A stretch of 64,000 nt of DNA from Candidatus Gastranaerophilales bacterium (lineage in GTDB: Bacteria > Cyanobacteriota > Vampirovibrionia > Gastranaerophilales > Gastranaerophilaceae). The notes beneath the pieces are model-generated. The model made no database searches. It was not told where the DNA came from and worked only from the letters and a program-made list of their open reading frames with translations. The stretch covers positions 186,001 through 250,000 of the forward strand of contig CALVEG010000001.1 of NCBI GenBank assembly GCA_944326525.1, read 5' to 3'. The position numbers and the translations under genes were made by a program. This document shows, in pieces, positions 1 to 10,980 of the stretch. How positions within the stretch are numbered: position 1 is the stretch's first letter; the number at the start of each line of letters is the position of its first letter.

Positions 1-188
1 ATACTTAACATTGTATAATGTATAACTATTAAAAGAAGAGTTATAGCAAGACATTCCAGTAGGAAAATTTTTAAATGTATAAATTTTCGCTCTTTTTCGT
101 ATTTTTCCATAATGGGGGCTATTTTTTCATAATAAATTCTATGAAATTCCCTTCTCATATCGGATGTGTCAAGTTCTGTTTTCGGCAT
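1..188 (-). CDS. Partial membrane protein, DUF3137-like N-terminus
   Basis: The first 62 codons of a minus-strand gene that runs off the window edge. The ATG at 188 is preceded by a strong ribosome binding site (AAAGGAGAG). The visible protein starts MPKTELDTSDMRREFHRIYY, continues as a charged amphipathic stretch (IMEKYEKERK) and enters a hydrophobic segment at about residues 41-58, probably the first membrane helix. The pattern of a short soluble head with an 'F..(I/V)Y.EKI.P...' motif before a membrane helix resembles DUF3137 proteins, whose function is unknown. It lies downstream of rpoC2 but beyond a terminator, so it is probably transcribed separately. The gene is real on start and codon grounds; the family call is tentative because most of it is outside the window. 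Confidence 0.6.
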   Translation of the reverse strand, partial: MPKTELDTSDMRREFHRIYYEKIAPIMEKYEKERKFIHLKIFLLECLAITLLLIVIHYTMLS

Positions 189-262
189 TTATCTTTCTCT
201 CCTTTATTAATTCCAACAGTATAGCAGGTCTTTAAAATTTAAACATAATCCGAAAAATGTAA

Positions 263-298
263 AAAAAGAGGAAACTTTTTAAAAAGTTTCCTCTTTTT
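263..298 (-). terminator. Rho-independent terminator after rpoC2
   Basis: A perfect 36-base palindrome with arms AAAAAGAGGAAACTTTTT and its reverse complement, ending in a T run when read on the minus strand. It lies 17 bases beyond the rpoC2 stop codon and should end the rpoB-rpoC1-rpoC2 transcript. Confidence 0.85.
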
Positions 299-314
299 AT
301 TATGTTGAAGTTAA

Positions 315-3300
315 TTATTCTTCTTCATTATCGTGCTCGTCTTCAATTTGAAAATCCGGAGCTCCAAACATTCCTTCAATTTCTTCCAAAATTGCAGAAG
401 GTTTTCTTGCTTGGTTTCTTTGAGCTACTGCACGTTTTCTTGCTTCACGTTCTTTTTCTTCATTTGCGTTTGTAAGGTGATGGAAGCCTGTACCTGCTGG
501 TATTAAACGTCCGATAATAACGTTTTCTTTCAAGCCTCTAAGCATATCCTTCTTACCTTCAACTGCAGCTTCTGTAAGAATTCTTGTTGTTTCTTGGAAT
601 GATGCTGCTGAAATGAAGCTTTCTGTGTTCAATGAAGCTTTTGTAATACCTAACAACATATATTCACAAGTTGCTGGAGTTTTTCCTTCTTCTTCAGCTT
701 GTTTGTTAATGTTTTCAAAGTGCTGAATTTCAACCAACTCACCTGGAAGAAGAGTTGTATCTCCTGCATCGACAACCTTAACTTTTTTCGTCATCTGGCG
801 AACAATAATTTCAACGTGTTTATCAGCAATTTCAACGCCCTGTGAACGATATACACGCTGAACTTCATCTACCAAATATTGTTGTGCAGCTTCCGGCCCG
901 CATAGTCTGATTACATCATGCGGGTTTAGAGGACCGCTTGTTAATGGTTGACCTTTTGTGATTTTTTGTTTGTCTTGAACGATTATATTTGCATCAATTG
1001 CATATTTGATTTCTGTTCTGCCGTTTTCTGTTGCTAAGTATAGTCTTGGCAGATCATCTTCTGTTTCAATTTCTGCAACACCGTCTGTTTCTGCAAGAAT
1101 TGCACAATCTTTCGGTTTACGACCTTCAAGAAGTTCTTCAACCCTAGGAAGACCTTGTACGATATCACCTGTTTTCTGTCTTTCAAATACTAATGTCGCT
1201 ATGATATCACCACGTAGAACAAGTGCTCCTGATTCTACTTGAAGCATTGTTCCTGGGCTGATTAAGTATGGACGTCCGTTTCTGATTTTTACTGTATCTT
1301 TATTTACAGAAACTATTTGACCTGAAATCGGTGATTTATCTCTGTTGTCAGAAAGAATTCCGTCTAATTTGATGAAATCTCCTTTCTTAACACTTGCTTT
1401 ACCGCTAATTTTAATGTCTGTTTCGTAGCTGTCGCAGATAATCAGCAATCTTCTTGCTTCTTCATTGTCATGTTTAATTGATGCTGTACCATCATTAATT
1501 GCAAGAACTTGTGTTTTTGCAACAGGTGTTTTGGGATCAATTACCTGACCGTCTTTTACTAACAATTCGGTCTGAAGTGATGACATTAGTTTAGAATTAC
1601 CTTCAAACTCACGACGTACGATTAGGTTTTCCAAAACGACGATTCTTAAATTGTTGTTTTCATCAAGTTCTACCATACCTTTAAGGTGTGACAAATATCC
1701 TTGCATTTGAAGAACAAGACTTGTTCTTGTAATTGTTGAACCGTCTAAGTTTCTAACTCTTGCGCCGTCTTTATATTGAAGTTGTGTTACAGGTACAATG
1801 TCAATCAAATCATCTGTTGTGTTAAATTTGATTGAAACATCTTTCTGTTGAACTTCAAGCACCTGAACAGGTCTTATAAGAATTTGTACTGGTTGATTTG
1901 CTATATTGTCTTCGTCAAGTGACAATGTTGTATCAAGTTCTTCATCCAAATCATCAATATCGATGTCATCATTTGAAGAATCCATAATAGTGATGATTGA
2001 ATTTTCTTTTGCCTTGATTCCGTCTGCAATAACAGTACCTTTCTTAACAACTTCACCTTCGTCAACTTTTAATTCTGAAATGCTTGAAAGTTGATGTACT
2101 TCGCCAGGTCTTATTGTAATCTCGTGTATAATATCATTGAATTCTTTGAATTCAACAATACCATCAATGTGGCAGTATACATCTTTTACAACTTCTGTAC
2201 CTGCGGTTACGAAAGTTCCGTTTTCAACCATCTTCAATGAACTGTCTTTTGAAATTTGGTGAATTTCTTCCGGTATGAATACTACAGATCCTGCTTTTGT
2301 TATGATTTGGTTTTCGTCAACTTCTACATCAACATATCTGATTTCACCTGAAGATGTTACAGCGCAATCATCATTAAGAAGTTCTGCTATAATCATTCCG
2401 TTTTCTACAGGTGTATCAACAGGAGCTTTAACGATGTATTTTTCGCCGGTTTTGTCTACTGTCCAAAGTTGTTCTTTCTTAGTTTGTTCGAATGTTGCAT
2501 TCTCAGGCTGTAAAGATGCTATAACGATTGTTAATTCTTTACCTTGTACAATCTTTTTGATGTTTTTGCCTTCAAATTTAACATCTTCAATAACTAAATC
2601 TTCTCCGAAACGAACTTCACCGCCGTGTTCAGATAGCATTAATGTTTCTGCTAGTTTTTCACCTTCTGAAACTTTTTGCTCATCTTTTACAAGTACTTTA
2701 GATCCGCCAGGAAGGTTGTATACATCCCCGCCTAATACCCAAATAATACCTTGTTTATTGGTTGTTCTGGAAATGTTACCTTGACGGTCTTTCTTTTCAT
2801 CTGCGATAAAGTCTTCATAAAGTACTTCACCTGAAAGATCTGATGTAATATCTTTTGTTGCTTTTTCTGTCAAACGTGAACCGTCTCCTGATGATACTGG
2901 TTCGTATGTTGCAAGTTTAAAGCCTTTTTCTACTTGCATTCCGTTTTCAAAGAATACGGTTGATCCTGCAGGTATATGGTATTTATCAGTGCGTTTTGCA
3001 CCTTTTATTTCGATATCGGCTTCATAATTTGCAACTTTTACAACATCCCCGTGACGTGTTCTTACTTCACGAGTTCTTACATTAGAAACAATTTCACCTG
3101 CTGATTTTGCTTCTATTGATTTCATTGCACCGGCACCTTTAAATACACCACCGGTGTGGAATGTTCTCATTGTAAGCTGTGTTCCAGGTTCACCGATTGA
3201 TTGTGCTGCTATAATACCGATTGCTTCTCCGATATCAACAAGTTTTTGAGTTGTCATTGCCCAACCGTAACATTTCTGGCAAATACCGTATTCTAGTCCG

Positions 3301-4181
3301 CAGGTTAAACCTGAACGAACTTTTAGCTGTTGTAGGTTCAAATGTGCTACTTTTCTGATATCGTCACGATTCATTGTAGTTCCTGATTTTACAAGAACTG
3401 TTCCATCTGTGTCTACGATATCTTCTGCGATTGTTCTGCCTAAAAGTCTGTCAATTAATGGCACAATTACGGCATCGCCATTTGTAATCGGTTTCATATT
3501 GATTGATTTTGTTGTGTGGCAGTCATCTGCTCTAATAATTACGTCTTGCGCAACGTCTACTAGACGTCTTGTTAAGTATCCTGAGTCAGCTGTTTTTAAT
3601 GCCGTATCTACAAGACCTTTACGTGCACCGTATGATGAAATGATGTATTCTGTAACGGATAAGCCTTCTTTAAAGTTTGCTTTAATCGGAAGGTCGATAA
3701 TCTGACCTTGTGCGTCTGCCATCAATCCTCTCATTCCGACTAGCTGTGATACCTGTGATAAGTTACCTCTCGCTCCGGAGAATGCCATCATATATACAGG
3801 GTTTAATTTATCAAAGTTCTCAACTACCTGCGCTGTTAACTTCTCTGTCGTTTCTGACCAAGTGTCAATAACCTTTGTATATCTTTCAACTTCGGTGATT
3901 TCACCCTTTAAATATCTGTTTGTTGATTTTTCAATTTCTTTTTCTGCTTCCTGTAAAAGTTCTTTCTTTACTGAAGGAACCTGCAAGTCTGAAATTGATA
4001 TTGTTGTACCTGATTTTGTTGCATATTTGTATCCTAAATTCTTCAGGCTGTTTGCAAGTTCTGCGGTTTTTGCTCCGCCAAACTCAAGATAAATTTGCGA
4101 CAGAAGGTTGTTTAATCCTTTTTTATCCATCTGTTTGTTAATATATTCAAGAGTTTTCTTTGAATTTGTGTATGTTTCCAT
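315..4181 (-). CDS. rpoC2: DNA-directed RNA polymerase subunit beta-prime, C-terminal part (RpoC2)
   Basis: C-terminal half of the split beta-prime subunit, 1288 residues. It starts with the region that follows the cyanobacterial split point ([20 protein letters not shown]). A zinc site is formed by C221, C294, C301 and C304. The bridge-helix region ([10 protein letters not shown], about 131-140) and the trigger-loop first helix ([13 protein letters not shown], 333-345) are intact. The polymerase core resumes only at [20 protein letters not shown] (about 1004-1023), so roughly 650 residues of beta-rich sandwich-barrel repeats interrupt the trigger loop. This is the giant SI3 insertion known from Cyanobacteria; the E. 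coli insert is about 190 residues. The ATG has an upstream AAAAAGGA. It lies 50 bases after rpoC1 in the same operon. The protein ends in an acidic tail. Confidence 0.98.
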   Translation of the reverse strand: METYTNSKKTLEYINKQMDKKGLNNLLSQIYLEFGGAKTAELANSLKNLGYKYATKSGTTISISDLQVPSVKKELLQEAEKEIEKSTNRYLKGEITEVERYTKVIDTWSETTEKLTAQVVENFDKLNPVYMMAFSGARGNLSQVSQLVGMRGLMADAQGQIIDLPIKANFKEGLSVTEYIISSYGARKGLVDTALKTADSGYLTRRLVDVAQDVIIRADDCHTTKSINMKPITNGDAVIVPLIDRLLGRTIAEDIVDTDGTVLVKSGTTMNRDDIRKVAHLNLQQLKVRSGLTCGLEYGICQKCYGWAMTTQKLVDIGEAIGIIAAQSIGEPGTQLTMRTFHTGGVFKGAGAMKSIEAKSAGEIVSNVRTREVRTRHGDVVKVANYEADIEIKGAKRTDKYHIPAGSTVFFENGMQVEKGFKLATYEPVSSGDGSRLTEKATKDITSDLSGEVLYEDFIADEKKDRQGNISRTTNKQGIIWVLGGDVYNLPGGSKVLVKDEQKVSEGEKLAETLMLSEHGGEVRFGEDLVIEDVKFEGKNIKKIVQGKELTIVIASLQPENATFEQTKKEQLWTVDKTGEKYIVKAPVDTPVENGMIIAELLNDDCAVTSSGEIRYVDVEVDENQIITKAGSVVFIPEEIHQISKDSSLKMVENGTFVTAGTEVVKDVYCHIDGIVEFKEFNDIIHEITIRPGEVHQLSSISELKVDEGEVVKKGTVIADGIKAKENSIITIMDSSNDDIDIDDLDEELDTTLSLDEDNIANQPVQILIRPVQVLEVQQKDVSIKFNTTDDLIDIVPVTQLQYKDGARVRNLDGSTITRTSLVLQMQGYLSHLKGMVELDENNNLRIVVLENLIVRREFEGNSKLMSSLQTELLVKDGQVIDPKTPVAKTQVLAINDGTASIKHDNEEARRLLIICDSYETDIKISGKASVKKGDFIKLDGILSDNRDKSPISGQIVSVNKDTVKIRNGRPYLISPGTMLQVESGALVLRGDIIATLVFERQKTGDIVQGLPRVEELLEGRKPKDCAILAETDGVAEIETEDDLPRLYLATENGRTEIKYAIDANIIVQDKQKITKGQPLTSGPLNPHDVIRLCGPEAAQQYLVDEVQRVYRSQGVEIADKHVEIIVRQMTKKVKVVDAGDTTLLPGELVEIQHFENINKQAEEEGKTPATCEYMLLGITKASLNTESFISAASFQETTRILTEAAVEGKKDMLRGLKENVIIGRLIPAGTGFHHLTNANEEKEREARKRAVAQRNQARKPSAILEEIEGMFGAPDFQIEDEHDNEEE

Positions 4182-4231
4182 TCTATATTTCCTTTTTCTT
4201 AATATAGTTTACATGTAATTTCGGGTTTGAA

Positions 4232-5941
4232 TTAAGCAAGTGCTTTTCTTACCGCTTCATTGAAGATTATTCTTCCTGCTGTTGTTTCTATTCTTCCGCC
4301 GTGTTCGTCACGAACTACGATTTTGTCGTGAAGTTCTATTACGCCAACTTCCAACGCTGATATTGCATCCTGGAAGTTATAGAAGTATCCTTTCGGATCT
4401 GATTCCGGATTCTTCAGGATTGTTAGATAATACATACCCAAGACCATATCCTGTGTCGGTGTAATTATCGGTTTACCTGTTGCAGGGGCTAGGATGTTAT
4501 TTGTTGCAAGCATTAACATTCTTGCTTCTGTTTGTGCTTCAATTGAAAGCGGTACGTGTACAGCCATCTGGTCACCGTCGAAGTCTGCGTTGAACGCTGT
4601 ACATACCAACGGGTGAAGCTGTATTGCACGACCTTCTACCAATTTCGGTTCAAATGCCTGAATACCTAATCTGTGAAGGGTTGGGGCACGGTTTAATAAT
4701 ACCGGATGTCCGTCAATTACTTCTTCTAAGATATCCCAAACAATTGCTTCTGAACGCTCAATTTTCTTTTTAGCTGATTTGATGTTTTGAACATATCCGC
4801 GTTCAATTAGTTTATTTACAACAAACGGTTTGAACAATTCGATTGCCATTTCTTTCGGTAAACCGCACTGATTTAAGCTCAATTGCGGACCTACTACGAT
4901 AACTGAACGGCCTGAGTAGTCAACACGTTTACCTAACAAGTTCTGACGGAAACGACCTTGTTTACCTTCAATGATGTTAGATAGTGATTTTAATGCTCTG
5001 TTGTTTGGACCAACAACAGTTCTTCCTCGTCTGCCGTTATCAATTAATGCGTCAACAGCTTCCTGAAGCATACGTTTTTCGTTTCTTACAATGATTTCAG
5101 GTGCGCCCATTTCCAACAATCTTTGCAAACGGTTGTTTCTGTTGATTACACGTCTGTATAAGTCGTTTAAATCTGATGTTGCAAAACGTCCGCCGTCTAA
5201 CTGTACCATCGGTCTTAAATCCGGCGGAGTTACTGGAAGTACATCCATTATCATCCAAGTCGGATCTGTTTCTGATGATATTAAACTATCTAATAATCTT
5301 AGACGTTTGATCAATTTGCTTTTCTTTTGTACTGAATTTACAGAACCAGCTAATTCTGTTCTGATTTCTTCTGCCAAATCTTTGGTGTTAATTTCTGACA
5401 AAAGTTCTTTTATTGCTTCGGCGCCAATTCCGACTTTTAATGTCGAATCTTCGTTTTCTGCCATATAATCTTCATATTCTTCTTCACCTAAAAGCTGAAG
5501 TTTTTTGAATTGGCTGTCACCCGGATCTAAAACTACATAATTGTTGAAGTAAATTACCTGTTCAAGATCTTTTAAAGTCATATCAAGAAGTAAACCTAAA
5601 TATGAAGGAATTCCTTTTAAAAACCAAATGTGAGAAACTGGTGCTGCTAATTTGATATGCCCCATTCTCTGACGTCTTACTTTTGAATCCGTAACTTCAA
5701 CACCGCAGCGTTCGCAGATAATACCTTTATGGCGTACTCTTTTGTACTTACCGCAATAGCATTCCCAGTCCTTTGATGGTCCAAAAATCCTTTCGCAGAA
5801 CAGACCGTCACGTTCAGGTTTTAATGTACGGTAGTTGATTGTTTCCGGTTTTGTAACTTCACCGTAGGACCATTTAAGAATCCTTTCCGGCGACGCTATA
5901 CTGATTCGTATATAGTCAAAATAATCAATACTTGTTGACAT
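4232..5941 (-). CDS. rpoC1: DNA-directed RNA polymerase subunit beta-prime, N-terminal part (RpoC1/gamma)
   Basis: N-terminal half of beta-prime, 569 residues. It carries the N-terminal zinc finger (C61, C63, C76, C79), the clamp and lid regions, and the universal catalytic motif NADFDGD at 451-457, whose three aspartates hold the active-site magnesium. The protein ends [17 protein letters not shown], which closely matches the C-terminal end of cyanobacterial RpoC1 (gamma subunit). The break from rpoC2 is therefore the ancestral cyanobacterial split and not a local frameshift. A separate stop codon, a 50-base spacer and a ribosome binding site for rpoC2 support two independent polypeptides. 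It lies about 90 bases downstream of rpoB. Confidence 0.98.
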   Translation of the reverse strand: MSTSIDYFDYIRISIASPERILKWSYGEVTKPETINYRTLKPERDGLFCERIFGPSKDWECYCGKYKRVRHKGIICERCGVEVTDSKVRRQRMGHIKLAAPVSHIWFLKGIPSYLGLLLDMTLKDLEQVIYFNNYVVLDPGDSQFKKLQLLGEEEYEDYMAENEDSTLKVGIGAEAIKELLSEINTKDLAEEIRTELAGSVNSVQKKSKLIKRLRLLDSLISSETDPTWMIMDVLPVTPPDLRPMVQLDGGRFATSDLNDLYRRVINRNNRLQRLLEMGAPEIIVRNEKRMLQEAVDALIDNGRRGRTVVGPNNRALKSLSNIIEGKQGRFRQNLLGKRVDYSGRSVIVVGPQLSLNQCGLPKEMAIELFKPFVVNKLIERGYVQNIKSAKKKIERSEAIVWDILEEVIDGHPVLLNRAPTLHRLGIQAFEPKLVEGRAIQLHPLVCTAFNADFDGDQMAVHVPLSIEAQTEARMLMLATNNILAPATGKPIITPTQDMVLGMYYLTILKNPESDPKGYFYNFQDAISALEVGVIELHDKIVVRDEHGGRIETTAGRIIFNEAVRKALA

Positions 5942-6029
5942 TTTATATTATTCTCCTTTTTTATTGAGTAAAGAGTGATTATCGATGGGTGAAGGGTATT
6001 AAGTCCCTTCACTCATCTTTTACTCTTAA

Positions 6030-9000
6030 TTATAAATCTCCAAATGTTGTCGGTGTTTCAAAAAAGTTGATGTTCAGTAATTCTGAATCTATATCAGACA
6101 GTGTTCTTTTTGGAGCTGATTTTCTCAAATCATCCATATCTGTCATCAAATCAACTTCAGCACCATCCTTTTTGGCTACCGTAATATCAAGGCCGATTGA
6201 CTGTAATTCACGAACCAATACCTTGAATGATTCTGGAATACCCGGTCTTGGAATATTGTCACCCTTAACGATTGCTTCGTAAGCTCTGTTTCTACCATTT
6301 ACATCATCGGATTTGATTGTTAACATTTCCTGCAATGTATAAGCAGCACCATAAGCTTCCAGTGCCCAAACTTCCATTTCTCCGAATCTCTGTCCGCCGA
6401 ATTGTGCTTTACCACCTAATGGCTGCTGAGTTACGAGTGAGTATGGACCTGTTGAACGTGCGTGGATTTTATCATCAACAAGGTGAACTAATTTTAGAAT
6501 GTATGAAAGTCCGACGGCTACAGGTTCGTCAAATGGTTCACCTGTTCTTCCGTCGATTAATCTTACTTTTCCGTCTTCTGTTACCCAATCACAACCTGAT
6601 TCTTTTATACCTTTTAAAAGTTCTTGTTTTGTTGTGATTTCTGACTTGTTGTCGCCGTACATTTCATCGAACGAAGGTGCTTCGTAATAATTTCCTGTTA
6701 AATATGCGGCTAAGCCTAACAACAATTCATAAGTCTGACCTACGTTCATACGAGATGGTACACCAAGTGGGTTCAATACTATATCTACCGGTGTTCCGTC
6801 AGGCATAAACGGCATATCTTCTTTCGGTAATATTCTTGATACAATACCTTTGTTTCCGTGACGGCCTGAAAGTTTGTCACCGACTGATACTTTACGTTTT
6901 TGAGCTATATAAACTCTGATTACTGTATTTGCGCCAGGCGGTAATTCGTCGCCTTTTTCTCTGTCAAATACCTTAACGTCAAGTACTCTACCGCCTTCTC
7001 CGTGAGGAACTCTTAATGAGTTATCTTTTACGTCACGTGCTTTTTCTGCAAATATTGCTCGTAAAAGTTTTTCTTCAGGCGGATGTTCTGATTCGCCTTT
7101 CGGGGTTACTTTACCTACCAAGATGTCGTCTGCGTAAACTCTTGCACCGATACGAACAATTCCGCGTTCATCCAAGTGTCTTAATGCTTCTTCTGAAACA
7201 TTCGGAATCTCACGGGTTATTTCTTCCGGTCCGAGTTTTGTCTGACGTGCGTCTATTTCTAACTTTTCAATGTGTACTGATGTAAAGATATCATCGTGTA
7301 CGCATCTTTCTGAAAGCAAAATCGCGTCTTCATAGTTATAACCTTCCCAAGGCATATACGCTACTATTACGTTTTTACCTAAAGAAAGTTCTCCGAAGTT
7401 TGTTGAAGCACCGTCTGCTATTACGTCACCCGCTTTAACCTTGTCGCCTTCGTGAACGATTGGTTTTTGGTTAATGCAGGTATCCTGGTTGCTTCTTAAA
7501 TATTTCATTAACTGGTAAACGTGAGGTTTGTTATTCTTATCTCTGATGATAATTTCTTCACCAACTACACGCTCAACCGTTCCGTCAACTTCTGATACTA
7601 CAACCATACCTGAATCTTTTGCGGCTCTTGCTTCTAAGCCTGTTCCGACTACCGGTCTTTGAGTAATCAAAAGCGGTACTGCCTGACGTTGCATGTTTGA
7701 TCCCATCAATGCTCGGTTAGCGTCGTCGTGTTCGATAAACGGAATTAATGATGTCGCAACTGAGATTACCTGAATCGGTGATACACCGACGTAGTCAACT
7801 TTCTTAGATTCACCCATTGTGAATTCTGATCTGTAACGTACCGGTACATATTCAGCTTTAATGCTTCTGTCAGGGTTCAACTGAATGTCTGCAGGTGCTA
7901 CACGGAAGTTTTCATCTTCATCCGCTGTCAAGTAGTGAACTTCGTCTGTTACAACACCGTCTTTTACTACAAAGAATGGTGTTTCAACAAAACCATAGTC
8001 GTTTACTTTTGCGTGAGTTGCCAATGATCCGATCAAACCTGCGTTCGGTCCTTCCGGTGTTTCTATCGGACAAATACGTCCATAGTGTGATGGGTGAATG
8101 TCACGAACAGCAAATCCTGCACGTTCTCTCATTAAACCACCAGGTCCTAATGCTGAAATACGTCTTTTGTGTGTCAATTCAGCCAATGGGTTTGTCTGAT
8201 CCATAAACTGTGATAACTGTGAACTTCCGAAGAATTCTTTTAATGAAGCTACCAAAGGTTTTGTATTCAACAAGTTCAATGGTGTTAAAGTTTCAGAATC
8301 TTGAAGAGTCATTCTTTCTTTAACGATTCTTTCAATTCTTGAAAGACCTACTCTGAACTGGTTTTGAAGAAGTTCGCCTACTGAACGGATTCTTCTGTTA
8401 CCCAAGTGGTCGATATCATCAACTGTTCCTTCATCGTATGTTAAGTTAATCAAGTATTCGATTGATGCTACAATATCTTGAACAGTTAATGTTCTTTGGT
8501 TCTTCGGTATGTTCAAGTTTAATTTTTTGTTTAATTTATAACGACCTACACGACCGATATCGTATTTCTTTTCATCAAAGAAACGAGCTTCCAAAATTTG
8601 GCGGCCGCCCTGTGGAGATGCAGGATCCCCCGGTCTTAGCTTTTTATAAACTTCGATTAAAGCGTCATCTGTTGTCTCAGCTGTATCTTTATCTAATGTT
8701 TTCTTTAAGAATTCAAAGTGAGTGAACAATGATTCCATTTCAGAAACAGTGATACCCATAGCTTTCAACAATGTTGTAGCTAAGATTTTTCTGTTTTTGT
8801 CGATTTTTACGTAAATTAAATCGTTAGAATCTGTTTCTATTTTTAACCAAGCACCGCGGTTTGGTATCATTGTTGCATTATATAAACGTTTTCCGGCTGG
8901 TGAAATTTCTCGTTTGAAGTATACGCCAGGTGAACGGACAATCTGTGAAACGATTACACGCTCAGCTCCGTTTACAATAAAGGTACCTTTATCGGTCATT

Positions 9001-9347
9001 GTCGGAATGTCGCCAATATATACTTCCTGTTCTTTAATTTCACCGCTGTCACGGTTTACAAGTCTTATCATCACGCGTAGTTGTTTTGCATATGTTGCGT
9101 CATGAATTCTTGCTTCTTCAACTGTGTATTTTGCATTGTCGAACGTATAGTTCGGTAAAAAGTGCAGTTCTAATCTGCCTGTGTAGTCTTTAATCGGAGA
9201 AAATGAAAGTAATTCTTCTTTCAATCCTTCTTTTAAAAACCATTCAAAAGATTTTTTTTGCACTTCAATAAGATCCGGTAAATCATCCAAACGGGTATGA
9301 GGAATACCCATCGGTGTTACTCTTTCTACATATTTTGTCTTAGACAT
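6030..9347 (-). CDS. rpoB: DNA-directed RNA polymerase subunit beta (RpoB)
   Basis: About 1105 residues, beginning [14 protein letters not shown]. It forms the second half of the polymerase active centre and the rifampicin pocket ([20 protein letters not shown] and the nearby [10 protein letters not shown] are wild type). The conserved [10 protein letters not shown] and C-terminal [20 protein letters not shown] motifs are present. The ATG at 9347 is preferred over the in-frame TTG at 9350 because the GAGGTG ribosome binding site is correctly spaced only for the ATG. The length, much shorter than the 1342 residues of E. coli, is typical of Cyanobacteria, which lack the large proteobacterial inserts. 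It is first in the rpoB-rpoC1-rpoC2 operon. No rplJ/rplL genes lie upstream, so the operon must have its own promoter. Confidence 0.98.
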   Translation of the reverse strand: MSKTKYVERVTPMGIPHTRLDDLPDLIEVQKKSFEWFLKEGLKEELLSFSPIKDYTGRLELHFLPNYTFDNAKYTVEEARIHDATYAKQLRVMIRLVNRDSGEIKEQEVYIGDIPTMTDKGTFIVNGAERVIVSQIVRSPGVYFKREISPAGKRLYNATMIPNRGAWLKIETDSNDLIYVKIDKNRKILATTLLKAMGITVSEMESLFTHFEFLKKTLDKDTAETTDDALIEVYKKLRPGDPASPQGGRQILEARFFDEKKYDIGRVGRYKLNKKLNLNIPKNQRTLTVQDIVASIEYLINLTYDEGTVDDIDHLGNRRIRSVGELLQNQFRVGLSRIERIVKERMTLQDSETLTPLNLLNTKPLVASLKEFFGSSQLSQFMDQTNPLAELTHKRRISALGPGGLMRERAGFAVRDIHPSHYGRICPIETPEGPNAGLIGSLATHAKVNDYGFVETPFFVVKDGVVTDEVHYLTADEDENFRVAPADIQLNPDRSIKAEYVPVRYRSEFTMGESKKVDYVGVSPIQVISVATSLIPFIEHDDANRALMGSNMQRQAVPLLITQRPVVGTGLEARAAKDSGMVVVSEVDGTVERVVGEEIIIRDKNNKPHVYQLMKYLRSNQDTCINQKPIVHEGDKVKAGDVIADGASTNFGELSLGKNVIVAYMPWEGYNYEDAILLSERCVHDDIFTSVHIEKLEIDARQTKLGPEEITREIPNVSEEALRHLDERGIVRIGARVYADDILVGKVTPKGESEHPPEEKLLRAIFAEKARDVKDNSLRVPHGEGGRVLDVKVFDREKGDELPPGANTVIRVYIAQKRKVSVGDKLSGRHGNKGIVSRILPKEDMPFMPDGTPVDIVLNPLGVPSRMNVGQTYELLLGLAAYLTGNYYEAPSFDEMYGDNKSEITTKQELLKGIKESGCDWVTEDGKVRLIDGRTGEPFDEPVAVGLSYILKLVHLVDDKIHARSTGPYSLVTQQPLGGKAQFGGQRFGEMEVWALEAYGAAYTLQEMLTIKSDDVNGRNRAYEAIVKGDNIPRPGIPESFKVLVRELQSIGLDITVAKKDGAEVDLMTDMDDLRKSAPKRTLSDIDSELLNINFFETPTTFGDL

Positions 9348-9696
9348 CAATTCACCTCATTAATAATGGTGTACGTACTACAAAAAATATTTTAACTATC
9401 TAACTTAAGGCTGTAAACCTTTTATCTGTCTGCTTTTTGGACGGATAAACTTTTATATGTAATTCGGTGAGTTTTCGTTTGGGCACAACTCTCCCGACTT
9501 TAATTTTTCATGTTACTTAATCGTAATACATCAATTTTTTTAGTCAAGAAATTTTCTGCCCTTTTTAAATTTCATCTTAAATTTTCTTTACATTGTGTTA
9601 TAAATTTTGCTTCTTTGGGCATAAAACTTTCTTTATTATTGCGTTTAAGCTTGGTTGATACTATCGGTTTTAAAATTTTTATTGATTCCCCAAAAC
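9348..9696. other. Divergent intergenic region upstream of rpoB
   Basis: About 350 bases between rpoB (minus) and the first secreted-protein gene (plus). It must carry the rpoB promoter and 5' leader. I see several AT-rich candidates but no clear -35/-10 pair, and no tRNA or ribosomal protein gene. A plus-strand reading frame is open from 9510 but has no ribosome binding site, its translation is low-complexity, and the credible start lies at 9732. A short palindrome GTACGTAC sits near 9372-9379. Confidence 0.5.
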
Positions 9697-9725
9697 TTGC
9701 TTATTGCAAAACTTTCTGCTATATT
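9697..9725 (+). promoter_or_regulatory. Promoter of the secreted repeat-protein cassette
   Basis: TTGCTT at 9697-9702 and TATATT at 9720-9725 are separated by exactly 17 bases. The predicted first transcribed base (seven after the -10 box) is 9732, which is the A of the ATG of the downstream gene. The transcript is therefore predicted to be leaderless. No ribosome binding site is visible before that ATG, which fits. Confidence 0.5.
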
Positions 9726-9731
9726 ATTGAA

Positions 9732-10337
9732 ATGAAAAAGATTTTAAAAAAAATACTTTTATTTTTTGTATTTTGGGGTGTTTTTGCGGCAGGAATTTTA
9801 CCTGTTTTTTGTTCTGAGTTGTGGAGTGAGCTTACGCAAAAAGGACGTATGGAATATATAGATTCTTGTTTAGAAAAAATGGAATCAATTAAAATTCCAA
9901 GCATTTCAAAAACTCTACTTGAAGATGAATTTGGACTTTCAACAAATAGAGACCCGAATTATAAAATTCATAGTCAAGGGGTAACTAATATTAAAGGCGC
10001 AAATGCCATCAAAACTTTTACCACTTATCAACCTCAAGGTTATTACATTACAGGTTCTCAAAGCAGAAGGTTTGATGTTCAAGTCGGGTATGTTATTAAT
10101 AAAGATAATTATAAGCTTGAATTTAATAAAAACGGTAGTTTACAGAGTGTAACCGTAAAATCTGAAAAAACTTCTGAGGGTGTTTATTTTGAGCAAATAT
10201 ACAGTAAAAATTTGAATCTTAAATCTACTGTATATTATGATAATCCTTATCAAGTTGTATTTGATAACAACAAAGAGGTTGAAAAAATATTTGAATACGG
10301 TAAGGCATATAATATCAGGGGCAAACAAATAAAATAG
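9732..10337 (+). CDS. Secreted repeat protein, cassette member 1
   Basis: A 201-residue protein of unknown function. The start at 9732 gives a textbook signal peptide (MKKILKKILLFFVFWGVFAA, cleavage near VFCSE). The reading frame stays open upstream, but that part has no start signal. The C-terminal half contains repeats of the form (Y/F)-x-(Y/F)-x3-(G/N)-x-(L/V)-x2-(V/I), seen as KLEFNKNGSLQSV and QVVFDNNKEVEKI, followed by a closing GKAYNIRGK. The same architecture occurs in the next three genes, so this is the most divergent member of a four-gene tandem family. The repeats recall YD or MORN-type motifs but match neither exactly. Location is probably periplasmic or outer-surface. The predicted mRNA starts at the ATG. 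Confidence 0.75.
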   Translation: MKKILKKILLFFVFWGVFAAGILPVFCSELWSELTQKGRMEYIDSCLEKMESIKIPSISKTLLEDEFGLSTNRDPNYKIHSQGVTNIKGANAIKTFTTYQPQGYYITGSQSRRFDVQVGYVINKDNYKLEFNKNGSLQSVTVKSEKTSEGVYFEQIYSKNLNLKSTVYYDNPYQVVFDNNKEVEKIFEYGKAYNIRGKQIK

Positions 10338-10353
10338 AATTAAAGGGATAAGT

Positions 10354-10974
10354 ATGAAAAGATTTTTGGTTTTGTTTTTTATAATTTTGGGTTTTTGTAC
10401 AGGTCAGGTTTTCGCAGAGGAAACCTCTGAGGATAATATTGTTTTAAAAGGGGAGGCTGTTTTTAATTGGCTTGATATGTCGCAGATTGAGCGGGATACG
10501 ATTATCCAGAATTATAAAAATATAATTTTTGACGATGATACCGTCTACAAATATAAACGTAAAGAATTTAAAAAAATGCACGATGGGTTTGTCAAAGATG
10601 AAGATGTTAAATACCATTATATAGAAGCGAAAAACGGAATTACGGAAACTCCTTTGTATAGATTAAGCGCATTTTTTAAAGGCAAAATTTTAATTAGTTA
10701 CGCAATTCAATACAAAAATAATCCAAGAACTGTTTATTATTATGATGCAATCGGGCATTTACAGTATGTTGATATGATATCTGAAAATTACCCGAATTTC
10801 CCATACTGGTCAAAGCAGTATCGGGTAAACGGCAAAATGGTCAGCGCTATTTATTTTGTGTCGCACGATATGCAGTATATGTACGAACCCGATGGCGAAT
10901 TTCAGGGCGTTTGGTTTATGGATAAAATGTATGACAGAAACGCTAAACAAACTCTTACAAGGTCTAACTGGTAA
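10354..10974 (+). CDS. Secreted repeat protein, cassette member 2
   Basis: 206 residues with signal peptide MKRFLVLFFIILGFCTGQVF (cleavage near FAEE) and an AAAGGGA ribosome binding site. After an N-terminal helical, lysine-rich stretch it carries YAIQYKNNP, then YYYDAIGHLQYV, KQYRVNGKMVSAI and MYEPDGEFQGVWF, and ends with a DKMYDRNA motif. These are three copies of an aromatic-x-aromatic-x3-G-x-(L/M/F) repeat plus a terminal cap, shared with the flanking genes. It begins 16 bases after member 1 and ends 6 bases before member 3, so all belong to one transcript. No catalytic motif is recognisable. Function unknown; secretion is inferred from the signal peptide. Confidence 0.8.
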   Translation: MKRFLVLFFIILGFCTGQVFAEETSEDNIVLKGEAVFNWLDMSQIERDTIIQNYKNIIFDDDTVYKYKRKEFKKMHDGFVKDEDVKYHYIEAKNGITETPLYRLSAFFKGKILISYAIQYKNNPRTVYYYDAIGHLQYVDMISENYPNFPYWSKQYRVNGKMVSAIYFVSHDMQYMYEPDGEFQGVWFMDKMYDRNAKQTLTRSNW

Positions 10975-10980
10975 AATTTT

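Noticed and set aside
4182-4231. The rpoC break could be a frameshift or sequencing error that splits one rpoC gene.
   Set aside because: The break is at the cyanobacterial boundary, with a stop, a 50-base spacer, a ribosome binding site and an ATG for rpoC2; both parts are complete.
1006-8725. Many plus-strand reading frames across rpoB, rpoC1 and rpoC2.
   Set aside because: They lie opposite highly conserved genes, have no ribosome binding sites and give low-complexity Ser/Leu/Phe-rich translations; they are shadows.
9510-9731. A long N-terminal extension of the first secreted repeat protein.
   Set aside because: It has no ribosome binding site and would bury a clear signal peptide that starts at 9732; a promoter fits just before 9732.
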